Of a stretch of 64,000 nucleotides of DNA, positions 11,874 through 20,294 are shown piece after piece (the first letter of the stretch is position 1; the number at the start of each line of letters is the position of its first letter). The notes below the pieces were generated by a model, which was not told the origin of the DNA, did no database searches, and saw only the letters and a program-made list of their open reading frames with translations. The translations under genes and the position numbers were made by a program. The stretch is from Mycobacterium sp. 852002-51961_SCH5331710 (lineage in GTDB: Bacteria; Actinomycetota; Actinomycetes; Mycobacteriales; Mycobacteriaceae), in contig NZ_LZSQ01000106.1 in NCBI RefSeq assembly GCF_001665535.1, positions 1 through 64,000 on the forward strand, read 5' to 3'.

Positions 11874-12866
11874 ATGGCCGACCGGACCGCCGACCTCGCG
11901 GCCGCCGTGGTGGACGGCGACCGTGCCGCCCTGGCGAGGGCCATCACGCTGGTCGAGTCGACGCGCGCCGATCACCGCGAGCAGGCGCAGGAACTGCTGC
12001 TGAAGCTGACCCCGCACGCGGGCAGCTCGCTACACGTCGGGATCACCGGGGTCCCCGGCGTCGGCAAGTCGACGACGATCGAAGCGCTCGGCATGTACCT
12101 GATCGAGCAGGGTCACCGCGTCGCGGTGTTGGCCGTCGACCCGTCGTCCACGCGCACCCGGGGGTCGATCCTTGGCGACAAGACCCGGATGGCGCAGCTG
12201 GCCGTTCACCCCGACGCCTACATCCGCCCGTCGCCCACCTCGGGGACGTTGGGCGGGGTCGCCAAGGCCACGCGCGAGACGATCGTGTTGTTGGAGGCGG
12301 CAGGTTTCGACGTGGTGCTGGTCGAGACGGTCGGCGTGGGCCAGTCCGAGGTGACGGTCGCGAACATGGTCGACACATTCGTGTTCCTCACCCTCGCCCG
12401 CACCGGCGACCAGCTGCAGGGCATCAAGAAGGGTGTGCTCGAACTCGCCGACGTCGTCGTGGTGAACAAGGCCGACGGTGAGCACGCGATCGAGGCCAAG
12501 CGGGCAGCTCGTGAGCTCTCCGGCGCGATCCGCCTCATCTATCCACGCGAAACCCTCTGGCGCCCAACTGTTCTCACGATGAGCGCGCTCGAAGGAACGG
12601 GTCTCGAGGAGCTGTGGGCGACGGTGCTCAAACACCGCGACGTGCTCACCGACTCGGGGGAGTTCGAGATTCGCAGGCGCGCCCAGCAAGTCGAGTGGAC
12701 CTGGTCGATGGTGCGCGATGCGGTACTCGACCGGGTGCTGTCGAATCCGAACGTGAAGCGGGTCCGCGCCGAGATCGAGCGTCAGGTGCGCGACGGTGAG
12801 CTCACGCCCGCGCTTGCTGCGCAGCAGTTGCTCGATGCCTCTGACGTGGGTGAACCTAACAAATAG
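11874..12866 (+). CDS. meaB: Methylmalonyl-CoA mutase-associated GTPase MeaB
   Basis: G3E-family GTPase that gates cobalamin loading and protects the mutase from inactivation. It is 330 aa with Walker A GVPGVGKST at residues 59-67, a DPSSTRTRGS switch region, VETVGVGQSE and the NKAD specificity motif. The ATG follows the mutB TAG with no gap. In M. tuberculosis the mazEF4 toxin-antitoxin genes sit between these two genes; here they are absent. An AT-rich 47-bp gap separates it from the next gene. Confidence 0.94.
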   Translation: MADRTADLAAAVVDGDRAALARAITLVESTRADHREQAQELLLKLTPHAGSSLHVGITGVPGVGKSTTIEALGMYLIEQGHRVAVLAVDPSSTRTRGSILGDKTRMAQLAVHPDAYIRPSPTSGTLGGVAKATRETIVLLEAAGFDVVLVETVGVGQSEVTVANMVDTFVFLTLARTGDQLQGIKKGVLELADVVVVNKADGEHAIEAKRAARELSGAIRLIYPRETLWRPTVLTMSALEGTGLEELWATVLKHRDVLTDSGEFEIRRRAQQVEWTWSMVRDAVLDRVLSNPNVKRVRAEIERQVRDGELTPALAAQQLLDASDVGEPNK

Positions 12867-12913
12867 GTAACGCCAGGTTTATTTGCCGGGGCTACGAGTA
12901 AATTAAATAAATT

Positions 12914-14188
12914 GTGACGGGTGTCAACTACCGGGAGCGCAGCGTCGCGCTTCCGCACGGTGTCCAGGGCGCGGCGGATTCCAACTTCGCGTGCAGCTTG
13001 CGGGCTTTCTCGCGATTGTTCCCCGGTCGCCGGTACGGCGGCGGCGCGCTGTCGATCTACCTTCACGGTGAGCCGGTCGTCGACGTGTGGACCGGCTACT
13101 CGGACCGCCGCGGCACCCAATTTTGGAACGCCGACACCGGCGCGATGGTCTTCTCGGTCACCAAGGGGCTGGCGTCGACCGTCATCCACCGCCTCGCCGA
13201 CCGCGGCCTGATCGACTACGACACCCCGGTCGCCGAATACTGGCCCGAGTTCGGCGTGAAGGGCAAGGCCGCCATCACGGTGCGCGAGCTGATGCAGCAC
13301 CGGGCCGGCCTGTCACACCTCAACGGGTGCACCAAGGCCGAACTGCTCGATCACCGCGCCATGGAGCAGCGGGTGGCGGACGCGTCCGTCAACAAGCTGC
13401 TGTTCGGCCATCAGGCCTATCACGCGCTGACCTACGGCTGGCTGATGTCCGGGCTGGGCCGCGCGGTCACCGGTAAGGGCATGCGCGATCTCATCCGCGA
13501 GGAGTTGGCGGAGCCGCTCGACACCGACGGCCTGCACCTGGGCCGGCCGCCGGTCGACGCGCCGACCCGCGCCGCGCAGATCCTCGCGCCGCAGGGCGCG
13601 ATGGCCAACCCCGTCTTCAACTTCGTCGCCCCGCGCGTCGCGGCGCTCGGGGTCTCCGGCATCTTCGGCTCGATGTACTTCCCCGGCATGAAGTCGGTGG
13701 TCCAGGGTGACACCCCGTTCTTGGACGCCGAGATCCCGGCGGCCAACGGCGTCGCGACCGCCAGGAGCCTGGCCAAGCTGTACGGCGCGATCGCCAACGG
13801 CGGCCGCATCGAGGGCAAGCAGTTCCTCTCCGAGGAGCGGGTCGCGATGCTGACCGGGCGGCCGAGCTATTGGCCGGACCGTAACATCGTCATGCCGCTG
13901 AGCTTCAACCTCGGATACCACTCGCTGCCAGTGCCGCCGGGATTGATGCCCGGCTTCGGCCACGCCGGGCTCGCCGGGTCGGTCGGATGGGCCGACCCGA
14001 GCAGCGGGCTGGCGTTCGGCTTCGTTCACAACCGGCTGTTGACGCGGATGGTGCTGGACCAGGCGACGTTCGCCGGGCTCGGCGTCTTGATCCGGCGCGA
14101 TGCGGCGCGGGCGCGCAGGCGCGGTTATCAGACGGTGCCCGATCTGGGCGCGCCTTTCTGCGGAGTGTCCAGGCCCGTCGCGGGGTAG
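12914..14188 (+). CDS. lipL: Serine beta-lactamase-family esterase (LipL-like)
   Basis: A 424-aa member of the class C beta-lactamase/esterase family in the position of M. tuberculosis lipL (Rv1497). The nucleophile motif is S81-V-T-K84 (SxxK), with a tyrosine in HALTYGWLMSG and a C-terminal HAGLAGS block for the third motif. No signal peptide is visible. The likely role is hydrolysis of short or medium acyl esters. The GTG start follows a very AT-rich stretch (TTAAAT at 12903-12908), suggesting a nearly leaderless transcript. It ends 16 bp from the convergent membrane protein gene. Confidence 0.85.
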   Translation: MTGVNYRERSVALPHGVQGAADSNFACSLRAFSRLFPGRRYGGGALSIYLHGEPVVDVWTGYSDRRGTQFWNADTGAMVFSVTKGLASTVIHRLADRGLIDYDTPVAEYWPEFGVKGKAAITVRELMQHRAGLSHLNGCTKAELLDHRAMEQRVADASVNKLLFGHQAYHALTYGWLMSGLGRAVTGKGMRDLIREELAEPLDTDGLHLGRPPVDAPTRAAQILAPQGAMANPVFNFVAPRVAALGVSGIFGSMYFPGMKSVVQGDTPFLDAEIPAANGVATARSLAKLYGAIANGGRIEGKQFLSEERVAMLTGRPSYWPDRNIVMPLSFNLGYHSLPVPPGLMPGFGHAGLAGSVGWADPSSGLAFGFVHNRLLTRMVLDQATFAGLGVLIRRDAARARRRGYQTVPDLGAPFCGVSRPVAG

Positions 14189-14204
14189 CGGTCGATACAG
14201 GTAA

Positions 14205-14942
14205 TCACTGGGACGCGCTGCTGAACCACCTGGTCTTCTGGCGCCAGGACTCGGCCGAGGTCAGCGCGAATCCCGCGCCGCACATGCAGGCGAAGACCCA
14301 GACCATCGTGGTGCCGCCGTCGTGCTGCTGCAGCGCCGGGATGTAGGCCGTCAGCAGGCGCACCACGCACGCGGCGATGCCCGCGGCCGACGAGATCAGG
14401 TAGACGTTGGCGATCTTGCGCGACCGCGGATCCCTGCGCAGCACCAGCAGGGCCCGGCAGCCGTAGCCGAGCAGATAGATCAGGATGCCGCACAGGATGA
14501 GCCAGTACATGTTCAGCCAGAAGTCCGTCGGCACCTGGAAGAAGTCCGGCTTGAAGATCCGTGCACCGTTGCCCAGGGAGAACGTGGCGAGCAGCAGCGG
14601 AATACACAGCGTCGCGGGTATCTCCACGTACTGCTTGAACGACCGCTGGAGCAGGTGGTCGTCCTGCAGCCGGCCCAGGGCGTTGTAGACGACGGCCGAC
14701 GCGGCGACGATGTAGCAGTCGTGGCCGATGAAGTCCTCGAGGTTCCATTTCCCGGTCAGCGCGTGCAGCGCGACCCCGAGCGTTTCGGACGCCCACGGCG
14801 ACATCAGCAGGACCGCCATGCCCTGCAGGGCGATGTTGAGGGTGGCCGCCACCTCCCACCGGGAGGACCAGGTGACGCGGCGAATCCACAAGCTCCACGC
14901 GATACAGCAAAGCGTTATCGCGATGAGTGTCGCCAAAGCCAT
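14205..14942 (-). CDS. Seven-helix membrane protein of unknown function
   Basis: A 245-aa protein with seven predicted membrane segments near residues 2-20, 37-54, 75-92, 109-127, 142-164, 181-204 and 213-232, and almost no long loops. Short loops contain DFIGHDCY and QVPTDFWLN. I do not recognise the family with confidence; the layout resembles the membrane part of MAB_1171c-type putative transporters found beside small HTH regulators in actinobacteria, but that is a guess. It lies 44 bp downstream of the HTH gene on the same strand and is probably co-transcribed. No equivalent is known to me between lipL and ileS in M. tuberculosis. Confidence 0.65.
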   Translation of the reverse strand: MALATLIAITLCCIAWSLWIRRVTWSSRWEVAATLNIALQGMAVLLMSPWASETLGVALHALTGKWNLEDFIGHDCYIVAASAVVYNALGRLQDDHLLQRSFKQYVEIPATLCIPLLLATFSLGNGARIFKPDFFQVPTDFWLNMYWLILCGILIYLLGYGCRALLVLRRDPRSRKIANVYLISSAAGIAACVVRLLTAYIPALQQHDGGTTMVWVFACMCGAGFALTSAESWRQKTRWFSSASQ

Positions 14943-14986
14943 GAGGATTGCCTTCGAGCCGCCGTGGTACTCAGCAAAGTGTACGG

Positions 14987-15358
14987 CTAAAGGGGCGGAG
15001 CGTCACTCCGCGGCCGCAGTTCGGAGAGTCTCGGAATCCGGGTGCGCGCCTTGGTCGTTTCCCGCACGGCGATCTGCCCGGATCCGCCTGTGCGTTCGAG
15101 GTATTCGACGTAGCTCAGGACTTCTTGCCTGGTCATCAAACCGAACCTGATCTGCAGGTCGGGATAGTTCAGACCGAACCGGTCGGCGACCCGCCGCAGC
15201 TCCTCGGCGTCTGGATAGTCGGGCTCTTTGATGCGGCGGTAATACGTGCTGCTGGACGTGCCCAGCGCGTCGTAGATGTCCTTGGCTTCGATGTCCCCGT
15301 CGAGCAGGTAGTCGAGCAGCGCCTTGAGTTGTCTGCCGTTCTCGTCTGTCCGGGGCAC
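14987..15358 (-). CDS. Small HTH regulator, phage-repressor-like
   Basis: A 123-aa protein with a helix-turn-helix near residues 24-45 (AKDIYDALGTSSSTYYRRIK) and a second helical part around DRFGLNYPDLQIRF. The C-terminal 30 residues are basic and probably disordered. Similar small proteins in mycobacteria are often labelled immunity repressor, but no other phage gene lies nearby. The GTG at 15358 follows a TACAGT box (15365-15370) by 6 nt, which fits a leaderless mRNA. Inverted repeats at 15403-15421 and 15459-15472 in the divergent gap are candidate operators. Confidence 0.7.
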   Translation of the reverse strand: MPRTDENGRQLKALLDYLLDGDIEAKDIYDALGTSSSTYYRRIKEPDYPDAEELRRVADRFGLNYPDLQIRFGLMTRQEVLSYVEYLERTGGSGQIAVRETTKARTRIPRLSELRPRSDAPPL

Positions 15359-15402
15359 CTACCCACTGTAAACCAACGTCCCGGGTTTGGGCAGTGCGGT
15401 CC

Positions 15403-15421
15403 GCAAACTGGACGAGTTTGC
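15403..15421. promoter_or_regulatory. Perfect inverted repeat, candidate operator of the HTH gene
   Basis: GCAAACT-GGACG-AGTTTGC has 7-bp perfect arms with a 5-bp spacer, 45 bp upstream of the HTH start in the divergent gap. Binding by the HTH protein is inference. Confidence 0.45.
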
Positions 15422-15458
15422 CTAAATTGACACTGGCGTCACAGTTTTGGGAGGTGTC

Positions 15459-15472
15459 TCCCATTTTTGGGA
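15459..15472. promoter_or_regulatory. Inverted repeat upstream of the condensation-like gene
   Basis: TCCCA-TTTT-TGGGA lies 10 bp before the TATCTT -10 box of the gene at 15495. TTTTGGGA also occurs at 15445-15452. It could be an operator for the divergent HTH regulator. Confidence 0.35.
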
Positions 15473-15481
15473 CACGTGGGC

Positions 15482-15487
15482 TATCTT
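15482..15487 (+). promoter_or_regulatory. -10 box, leaderless layout
   Basis: TATCTT is followed by 7 nt and the ATG at 15495. This sets the start of the condensation-like gene. Confidence 0.5.
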
Positions 15488-15494
15488 TGGTCCC

Positions 15495-16139
15495 ATGGTT
15501 GCTCCCTACGTGGCTTCGCCGACAGAGGTTCTGCGCCCGCTCGGCGAGTTTGCTATGGCAACGGTCCGCATCACGGACTACGACGCTGCGGACGCCGGTG
15601 CCTCCGCCAGCATGGCGAAAGTGTCCACACCCGCGAACGATGAGCTGACCGCAGAACTCGACGGCGCCACCGAATCGCTCGGCCTGGCCGCCGACGAGAT
15701 CCTGGTGGCCGCCCTCAGCAGGACGATCGCCCGCACGCTCGGCGAAGGCCTCGTCCCGGTCGACATCGCCAGCGAGCGCGGCGCCCTGCTCGACGCTGTT
15801 CCGCTCGTGTGCGTGACGGCGCAGCGCGCCAGCGCCACCGAGGTGCTGGCCGCCGTGCATCACACGCTGGCCGCGGCCTCCGAACGCGACGAAGCCGCGT
15901 CGCCGGAGGTTTACTTCAACTACATCGGCGAACTGCCCGCCGAGACCGTGCCGGTGCAGGAGACCCCGCCGGGTCTCGGCCACGCGCTCGAGGTGCGGGT
16001 CTACCGCGCCGGCGGCGACGTGCGGATCGACTGGTGGTACGACACCAGCCGGTTCGCGGCCTACACGATCGAGGAGCTGGCCGAACAGTTCGCATTCTCG
16101 CTCGTCGAGATGACCTCGGACGCGCTGCCTCCGGCCTGA
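15495..16139 (+). CDS. Orphan NRPS condensation-domain C-terminal lobe-like protein
   Basis: A 214-aa protein that looks like the C-terminal half of a nonribosomal peptide condensation domain. It has a helix like LAADEILVAALSRTIARTLG, then VYFNYIGE, and near the end RIDWWYDTSRF and YTIEELAEQFAFSLVEM. The N-terminal lobe with the catalytic HHxxxDG motif is missing and no adenylation or carrier domain follows, so it cannot act as a normal condensation enzyme. I see no frameshift, and a -10 box 7 nt before the ATG suggests it is expressed as is. It lies directly upstream of the ileS T-box and is divergent from the HTH gene. Its function is unknown. Confidence 0.65.
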   Translation: MVAPYVASPTEVLRPLGEFAMATVRITDYDAADAGASASMAKVSTPANDELTAELDGATESLGLAADEILVAALSRTIARTLGEGLVPVDIASERGALLDAVPLVCVTAQRASATEVLAAVHHTLAAASERDEAASPEVYFNYIGELPAETVPVQETPPGLGHALEVRVYRAGGDVRIDWWYDTSRFAAYTIEELAEQFAFSLVEMTSDALPPA

Positions 16140-16153
16140 CGTTCTGCAAGCGG

Positions 16154-16159
16154 TAAGAT
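16154..16159 (+). promoter_or_regulatory. Candidate -10 box of the ileS T-box leader
   Basis: TAAGAT lies 10 nt before the first base of stem I, so transcription would begin just before the riboswitch. No clear -35 was found. Confidence 0.4.
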
Positions 16160-16169
16160 TGACCGCAAC

Positions 16170-16404
16170 GGCTTGGATCCGGCCATCACCGGGGAGCCTT
16201 CGGAAGAACAGCCCGCCACCGTCTGATTTCGGTCGGTGCGGGCTCAGTAGAACCGAACGGGTGGGCCCGTCAGCGCCCTAACTGAGCGGCGCGCGTCTCC
16301 TTGGGTAGCCGTGCGCAAGCGGGGTGGTACCGCGGCGCTCGCGCACCAGCGTGGCCGTCGTCCCCGTGCCTTGAACGAACACCGCGGCCTCCGGCGAGGA
16401 GGCC
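16170..16404 (+). ncRNA. T-box riboswitch (Ile, translational type) upstream of ileS
   Basis: Senses uncharged tRNA-Ile. Stem I is very short (16170-16198): the inner helix CCGG/CCGG (16179-16192) presents the specifier AUC at 16185-16187 in its terminal loop. A second hairpin spans 16210-16244 (AGCCCG/CGGGCT, CACCG/CGGTG). The conserved T-box GGGGTGGTACCGCGG runs from 16321, with UGGU (16325-16328) to pair with the tRNA NCCA end, inside a stem GTGCGC/GCGCAC (16311-16346). A hairpin GGCCTCC/GGAGGCC (16386-16404) hides a Shine-Dalgarno sequence, and no U-run terminator is seen. This fits the ultrashort stem I, translation-controlling class known for actinobacterial ileS. Confidence 0.92.
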
Positions 16405-16423
16405 GTCATGAGGCACAGGAGCT

Positions 16424-19400
16424 ATGACCGCCTACCCGAAGCCGTCCGCCGGGGCGCCCAAGTTCCCCGCGCTGGAAGCCGAGGTCCTCGACTACTGGGA
16501 CCGCGACGACACCTTCCGCGCCAGCATCGCCCGCCGCGCCGACGCCCCCGAGTACGTCTTTTACGACGGCCCGCCGTTCGCGAACGGCCTGCCGCACTAC
16601 GGGCACCTGCTGACCGGATACGTCAAGGACATCGTTCCGCGGTATCGCACCATGCGGGGTTACAAGGTGGAGCGCCGGTTCGGCTGGGACACCCACGGGC
16701 TGCCCGCCGAACTCGAGGTGCAGCGTCAACTCGGCATCACCGACAAGGCGCAGATCGAGGAGATGGGCATCGAGAAGTTCAACGATGCGTGCCGCGCCTC
16801 GGTGCTCAAGTACACCAACGAGTGGCGTGCCTACGTGACCCGGCAGGCCCGCTGGGTGGACTTCGACAACGACTACAAGACCCTCGAGCCCGAGTTCATG
16901 GAATCGGTGATCTGGGCCTTCAAACAGTTGTGGGACAAGGGCCTTGCCTACGAGGGCAACCGCGTGCTGCCGTACTGCTGGAACGACGAGACCCCGTTGT
17001 CCAGCCACGAGCTACGAATGGACGACGACGTCTACCAGAGCCGGCAGGATCCGGCGATCACCGTCGGCTTTCGGGTCGACGGCGGTCAGCTCGACGGCGC
17101 TTATCTGTTGATCTGGACCACGACCCCGTGGACCCTGCCGTCCAACCAGGCGGTCGCGGTGCACCCCGACGTCACGTACGTCCAGGTGCAGGCGGCCGAC
17201 GGCAGGCGTTATGTGCTGGCCGAGGCCCGGGTTTCGGCGTACGCGCGCGAGCTGGGTGAGGAGCCGGAGGTGCTGGCCACCTACACCGGTCGCGACCTTC
17301 TCGAGACCCGCTACCTGCCGCCGTTCCCGTACTTCGCCGACGCACCCCGATCGTTCCGGGTGCTGCCCGCCGACTTCGTCAGCACCGAGGACGGCACCGG
17401 CATCGTGCACATGTCGCCGGCCTACGGCGAAGACGACATGCTCACCGCGCAGGCCGCGGGCATCGAGGCGGTGACGCCGGTCGATCCGCGCGGCCGCTTC
17501 GACGCCACCGTGCCCGACTACGCCGGCCAGCACGTCTTCGACGCCAACCCGCAGATCATCCGCGACTTGAAGAACCAGTCCGGACCGGCGGCGGCCCACG
17601 GCGCGGTGCTCGTGCGGCACGAGACCTACGAGCACTCCTATCCACACTGCTGGCGGTGCCGCAACCCGCTGATCTATCGCGCCGTGTCGTCGTGGTTCAT
17701 CAAGGTCACTGAGTTCCGCGACCGCATGGTGGAGCTCAACCAGCAGATCACCTGGTATCCCGAGCACGTGAAGGACGGCCAGTTCGGCAAGTGGCTGGCC
17801 GGCGCCCGCGACTGGTCGATCTCGCGAAATCGCTACTGGGGCACGCCCATTCCGGTGTGGAAGTCCGACGATCCGGCCTATCCGCGCATCGACGTCTACG
17901 GCAGCCTCGACGAGCTCGAGCGCGACTTCGGCGTGCGCCCGACCGATCTGCACCGGCCCTATATCGACGAGCTCACCCGGCCCAATCCCGACGATCCGAC
18001 GGGCAAGTCGACGATGCGGCGCATCGAGGACGTGTTCGACGTCTGGTTTGACTCTGGCTCGATGCCCTACGCGCAGGTGCACTACCCGTTCGAGAACGCC
18101 GAGTGGTTCACGGGCGGGGCGGACGCCGACGAGGCACACTTCCCCGGCGACTTCATCGTCGAGTACATCGGCCAGACCCGCGGCTGGTTCTACACCCTGC
18201 ACATCCTGGCCACCGCGCTGTTCGACAAGCCCGCGTTCAAAACCTGTGTGGCACACGGGATCGTGCTCGGCAACGACGGCCAGAAGATGAGCAAGTCGCT
18301 GCGCAACTATCCGGATGTGACCGAGGTCTTCGACCGCGACGGCTCCGACGCCATGCGCTGGTTCCTGATGGCCTCGCCGATCCTGCGCGGCGGCAACCTG
18401 ATCGTCACCGAACAGGGCATCCGCGAAGGCGTCCGTCACGTGCTGCTGCCGCTGTGGAACGCCTACACCTTCCTCGCGCTGTACGCGCCGAAGAAGGGCA
18501 CCTGGCGCACCGACTCCGAGCATGTGCTGGACCGCTACATCTTGGCCAAGCTCGCCGTGCTGCGCGACGAACTCACCGCCTCGCTCGACGTCTGCGACAT
18601 TTCGGGCGCCTGTGACCAGCTGCGGCAGTTCACCGAGGCATTGACGAACTGGTATGTGCGACGGTCCCGTTCGCGGTTCTGGGAGGAGGAACCCGACGCG
18701 ATCGACACCCTGCACACCGTGCTCGAGGTGACCGCCCGGCTGGCCGCCCCGCTGTTGCCGCTCGTGACCGAGCGGATCTGGCGCGACCTGACCGGTGAAC
18801 GTTCGGTGCACCTGACCGACTGGCCGGAGGCGGGGCTGCTGCCGGCCGATGCCGAGCTGGTCGAGACGATGGACCTGGTGCGCGAGGTGGCGTCGACAGG
18901 CTCGTCGCTGCGCAAGGCCAAGAAGCTGCGGGTGCGGCTGCCGCTGCCGAAACTGACGGTGGCCGTGGACAACCCGCAACGACTGGAGCCGTTCACCGAC
19001 CTCATCGCCGACGAGCTCAACGTCAAGGCCGTCGAGCTCACCGACGACATCGACACCTACGGACGGTTCGAGCTGACGGTCAACGCCCGCGTCGCGGGTC
19101 CCCGGCTGGGCAAGGACGTGCAGGCGGCCATCAAGGCCGTGAAGGCGGGGCAGGCCGTCGTCAACGCCGACGGAACGCTTACGGCGGGACCGGCAGTGTT
19201 GCAGCCCGAGGAGTACAGCTCGCGGCTGGTCGCGGCCGATCCCGAATACACCGCCGCGCTGTCCGACGGAGCCGGTCTGGTGGTGCTCGACGGCACGGTG
19301 ACCGAGGAGTTGGAGGCCGAGGGCTGGGCCAAGGACCGCATCCGCGAACTGCAGGACCTGCGCAAGTCGACGGGTCTCGACGTGTCCGATCGGATCAGCG

Positions 19401-19555
19401 TGGTGATCTCGGTGCCGCAGGAACGGCAGGCGTGGGCCCGGACCCACCGCGATCTGATCGCACGCGAAATCCTGGCGACCAGTTTCGATTTCGGCGATCC
19501 GGCCGACGGCAACGAGATCGGCGACGGTGTGAAGGTCGCGATCGCCAAGGCCTAG
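16424..19555 (+). CDS. ileS: Isoleucyl-tRNA synthetase
   Basis: Charges tRNA-Ile; class I synthetase of 1043 aa. The HIGH-type motif is H58-Y-G-H61 and the KMSKS loop is residues 621-625. An editing domain and an anticodon-binding region follow in the usual order. The length fits the eukaryote-like (type 2) IleRS of mycobacteria, a type known to tolerate mupirocin. The ATG at 16424 matches the M. tuberculosis N-terminus (T-x-AYPK), but its own AGGAG is only 2 nt away, while the strong GGAGG in the T-box sequestering hairpin is 21 nt upstream. Regulation is by the T-box leader. Confidence 0.96.
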   Translation: MTAYPKPSAGAPKFPALEAEVLDYWDRDDTFRASIARRADAPEYVFYDGPPFANGLPHYGHLLTGYVKDIVPRYRTMRGYKVERRFGWDTHGLPAELEVQRQLGITDKAQIEEMGIEKFNDACRASVLKYTNEWRAYVTRQARWVDFDNDYKTLEPEFMESVIWAFKQLWDKGLAYEGNRVLPYCWNDETPLSSHELRMDDDVYQSRQDPAITVGFRVDGGQLDGAYLLIWTTTPWTLPSNQAVAVHPDVTYVQVQAADGRRYVLAEARVSAYARELGEEPEVLATYTGRDLLETRYLPPFPYFADAPRSFRVLPADFVSTEDGTGIVHMSPAYGEDDMLTAQAAGIEAVTPVDPRGRFDATVPDYAGQHVFDANPQIIRDLKNQSGPAAAHGAVLVRHETYEHSYPHCWRCRNPLIYRAVSSWFIKVTEFRDRMVELNQQITWYPEHVKDGQFGKWLAGARDWSISRNRYWGTPIPVWKSDDPAYPRIDVYGSLDELERDFGVRPTDLHRPYIDELTRPNPDDPTGKSTMRRIEDVFDVWFDSGSMPYAQVHYPFENAEWFTGGADADEAHFPGDFIVEYIGQTRGWFYTLHILATALFDKPAFKTCVAHGIVLGNDGQKMSKSLRNYPDVTEVFDRDGSDAMRWFLMASPILRGGNLIVTEQGIREGVRHVLLPLWNAYTFLALYAPKKGTWRTDSEHVLDRYILAKLAVLRDELTASLDVCDISGACDQLRQFTEALTNWYVRRSRSRFWEEEPDAIDTLHTVLEVTARLAAPLLPLVTERIWRDLTGERSVHLTDWPEAGLLPADAELVETMDLVREVASTGSSLRKAKKLRVRLPLPKLTVAVDNPQRLEPFTDLIADELNVKAVELTDDIDTYGRFELTVNARVAGPRLGKDVQAAIKAVKAGQAVVNADGTLTAGPAVLQPEEYSSRLVAADPEYTAALSDGAGLVVLDGTVTEELEAEGWAKDRIRELQDLRKSTGLDVSDRISVVISVPQERQAWARTHRDLIAREILATSFDFGDPADGNEIGDGVKVAIAKA

Positions 19556-19591
19556 CCGACAGTCACGGCCTAGCGAACAGTCACGGCCTGA
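19549..19591. repeat. Tandem 18-bp repeat across the ileS stop
   Basis: Two 18-bp units, GGCCTAGCCGACAGTCAC and GGCCTAGCGAACAGTCAC, differ at two bases and are followed by a partial third (GGCCTGA). The ileS TAG lies in unit 1 and the stop of the opposite-strand gene in unit 2. Confidence 0.85.
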
Positions 19592-20294
19592 ACACCGCGC
19601 GCACGGTCTGGGTGAAGTCGGCGAACACATCGGCGACGAAGCGGTGCCGCCGGTATCCGATCGCGTCCAACAAGGGCCCGTGATCGGAGGAGACGACGAG
19701 CGTCGCCCCGATCGCGGTGAGCCACCACAGCCCGCGCGCGAGCACGCGCAGTGCGACGCCCGCCCCGGCGAAACCCGCCCGCAGGCGGTGTTCCTGGAAC
19801 CGCACGTGCTCGTGTTCGTCGGCGACGATGCGCGCGGCAACCGCCCGGGTGACGGGATCGGGGCAGGCCCTGGCCAGCCCGCCGTAGTAGGACAGCGCGA
19901 CGACCTCGGCCACGGTCAGCACCATCAGTTCGGTGCGCAACCCCATCAGCCTGCGCAGCCGCACGAACACGGCGTCCGACCAGTGCCGTTGCATGGGCTC
20001 GCCGTCGAGATAGCCGAGGAGGCGCAGCAGCAATGCGGCGTGTTGCTGTTCCTCGGCGACGAAAAGCCGTGCGGCGCGGGTGTAGTCGTGATCGCCGGCA
20101 TCCTCGGCTTTGCGCAGGAGCTGACCCCCGTCGCCGCTCTCACCGAGTTGGAATCGGCGCACCGATTCGATCAGCGGGACGCGCACGGCGTCGGGCAGCT
20201 CGCACCGCGCGCCGAAGTCGATGGCGGCGTCCGCGCGGGCGTGAACCGTGCCGTTTCGTTCGAAATGGTTGATCCACGGCGCGAATTCACCCAT
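19581..20294 (-). CDS. Ferritin-like diiron protein of unknown function
   Basis: A 237-aa, mostly helical protein with the four-helix diiron pattern: a helix-1 glutamate (E43 in LIESVRRF), EXXH at E82-Q-Q-H85, a helix-3 glutamate (E130 in TVAEVVAL) and a second EXXH at E160-H-E-H163. This is the ligand set of ferritin-like oxidases and of hydroxylases such as MiaE, not a plain storage ferritin. A hydrophobic C-terminal stretch ([15 protein letters not shown]) may be membrane-associated. The ATG at 20294 overlaps the stop of the S4 gene, so the two are translationally coupled. The substrate is unknown. Confidence 0.75.
   Translation of the reverse strand: MGEFAPWINHFERNGTVHARADAAIDFGARCELPDAVRVPLIESVRRFQLGESGDGGQLLRKAEDAGDHDYTRAARLFVAEEQQHAALLLRLLGYLDGEPMQRHWSDAVFVRLRRLMGLRTELMVLTVAEVVALSYYGGLARACPDPVTRAVAARIVADEHEHVRFQEHRLRAGFAGAGVALRVLARGLWWLTAIGATLVVSSDHGPLLDAIGYRRHRFVADVFADFTQTVRAVFRP

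Noticed and set aside
14205-15358. Prophage suspected from the repressor-like HTH protein
   Set aside because: No integrase, attachment repeats, structural or lysis genes are nearby, and host genes flank it closely on both sides.
16408-17259. 283-codon plus-strand frame with the best-spaced ribosome site
   Set aside because: It lies inside ileS in another frame and encodes Arg-rich nonsense; it was kept only as a finding about the start site, not as a gene.
17012-19840. 942-codon open frame on the minus strand opposite ileS
   Set aside because: It runs antisense through ileS and into the ferritin-like gene; no recognisable motif and the overlapping genes are well supported.
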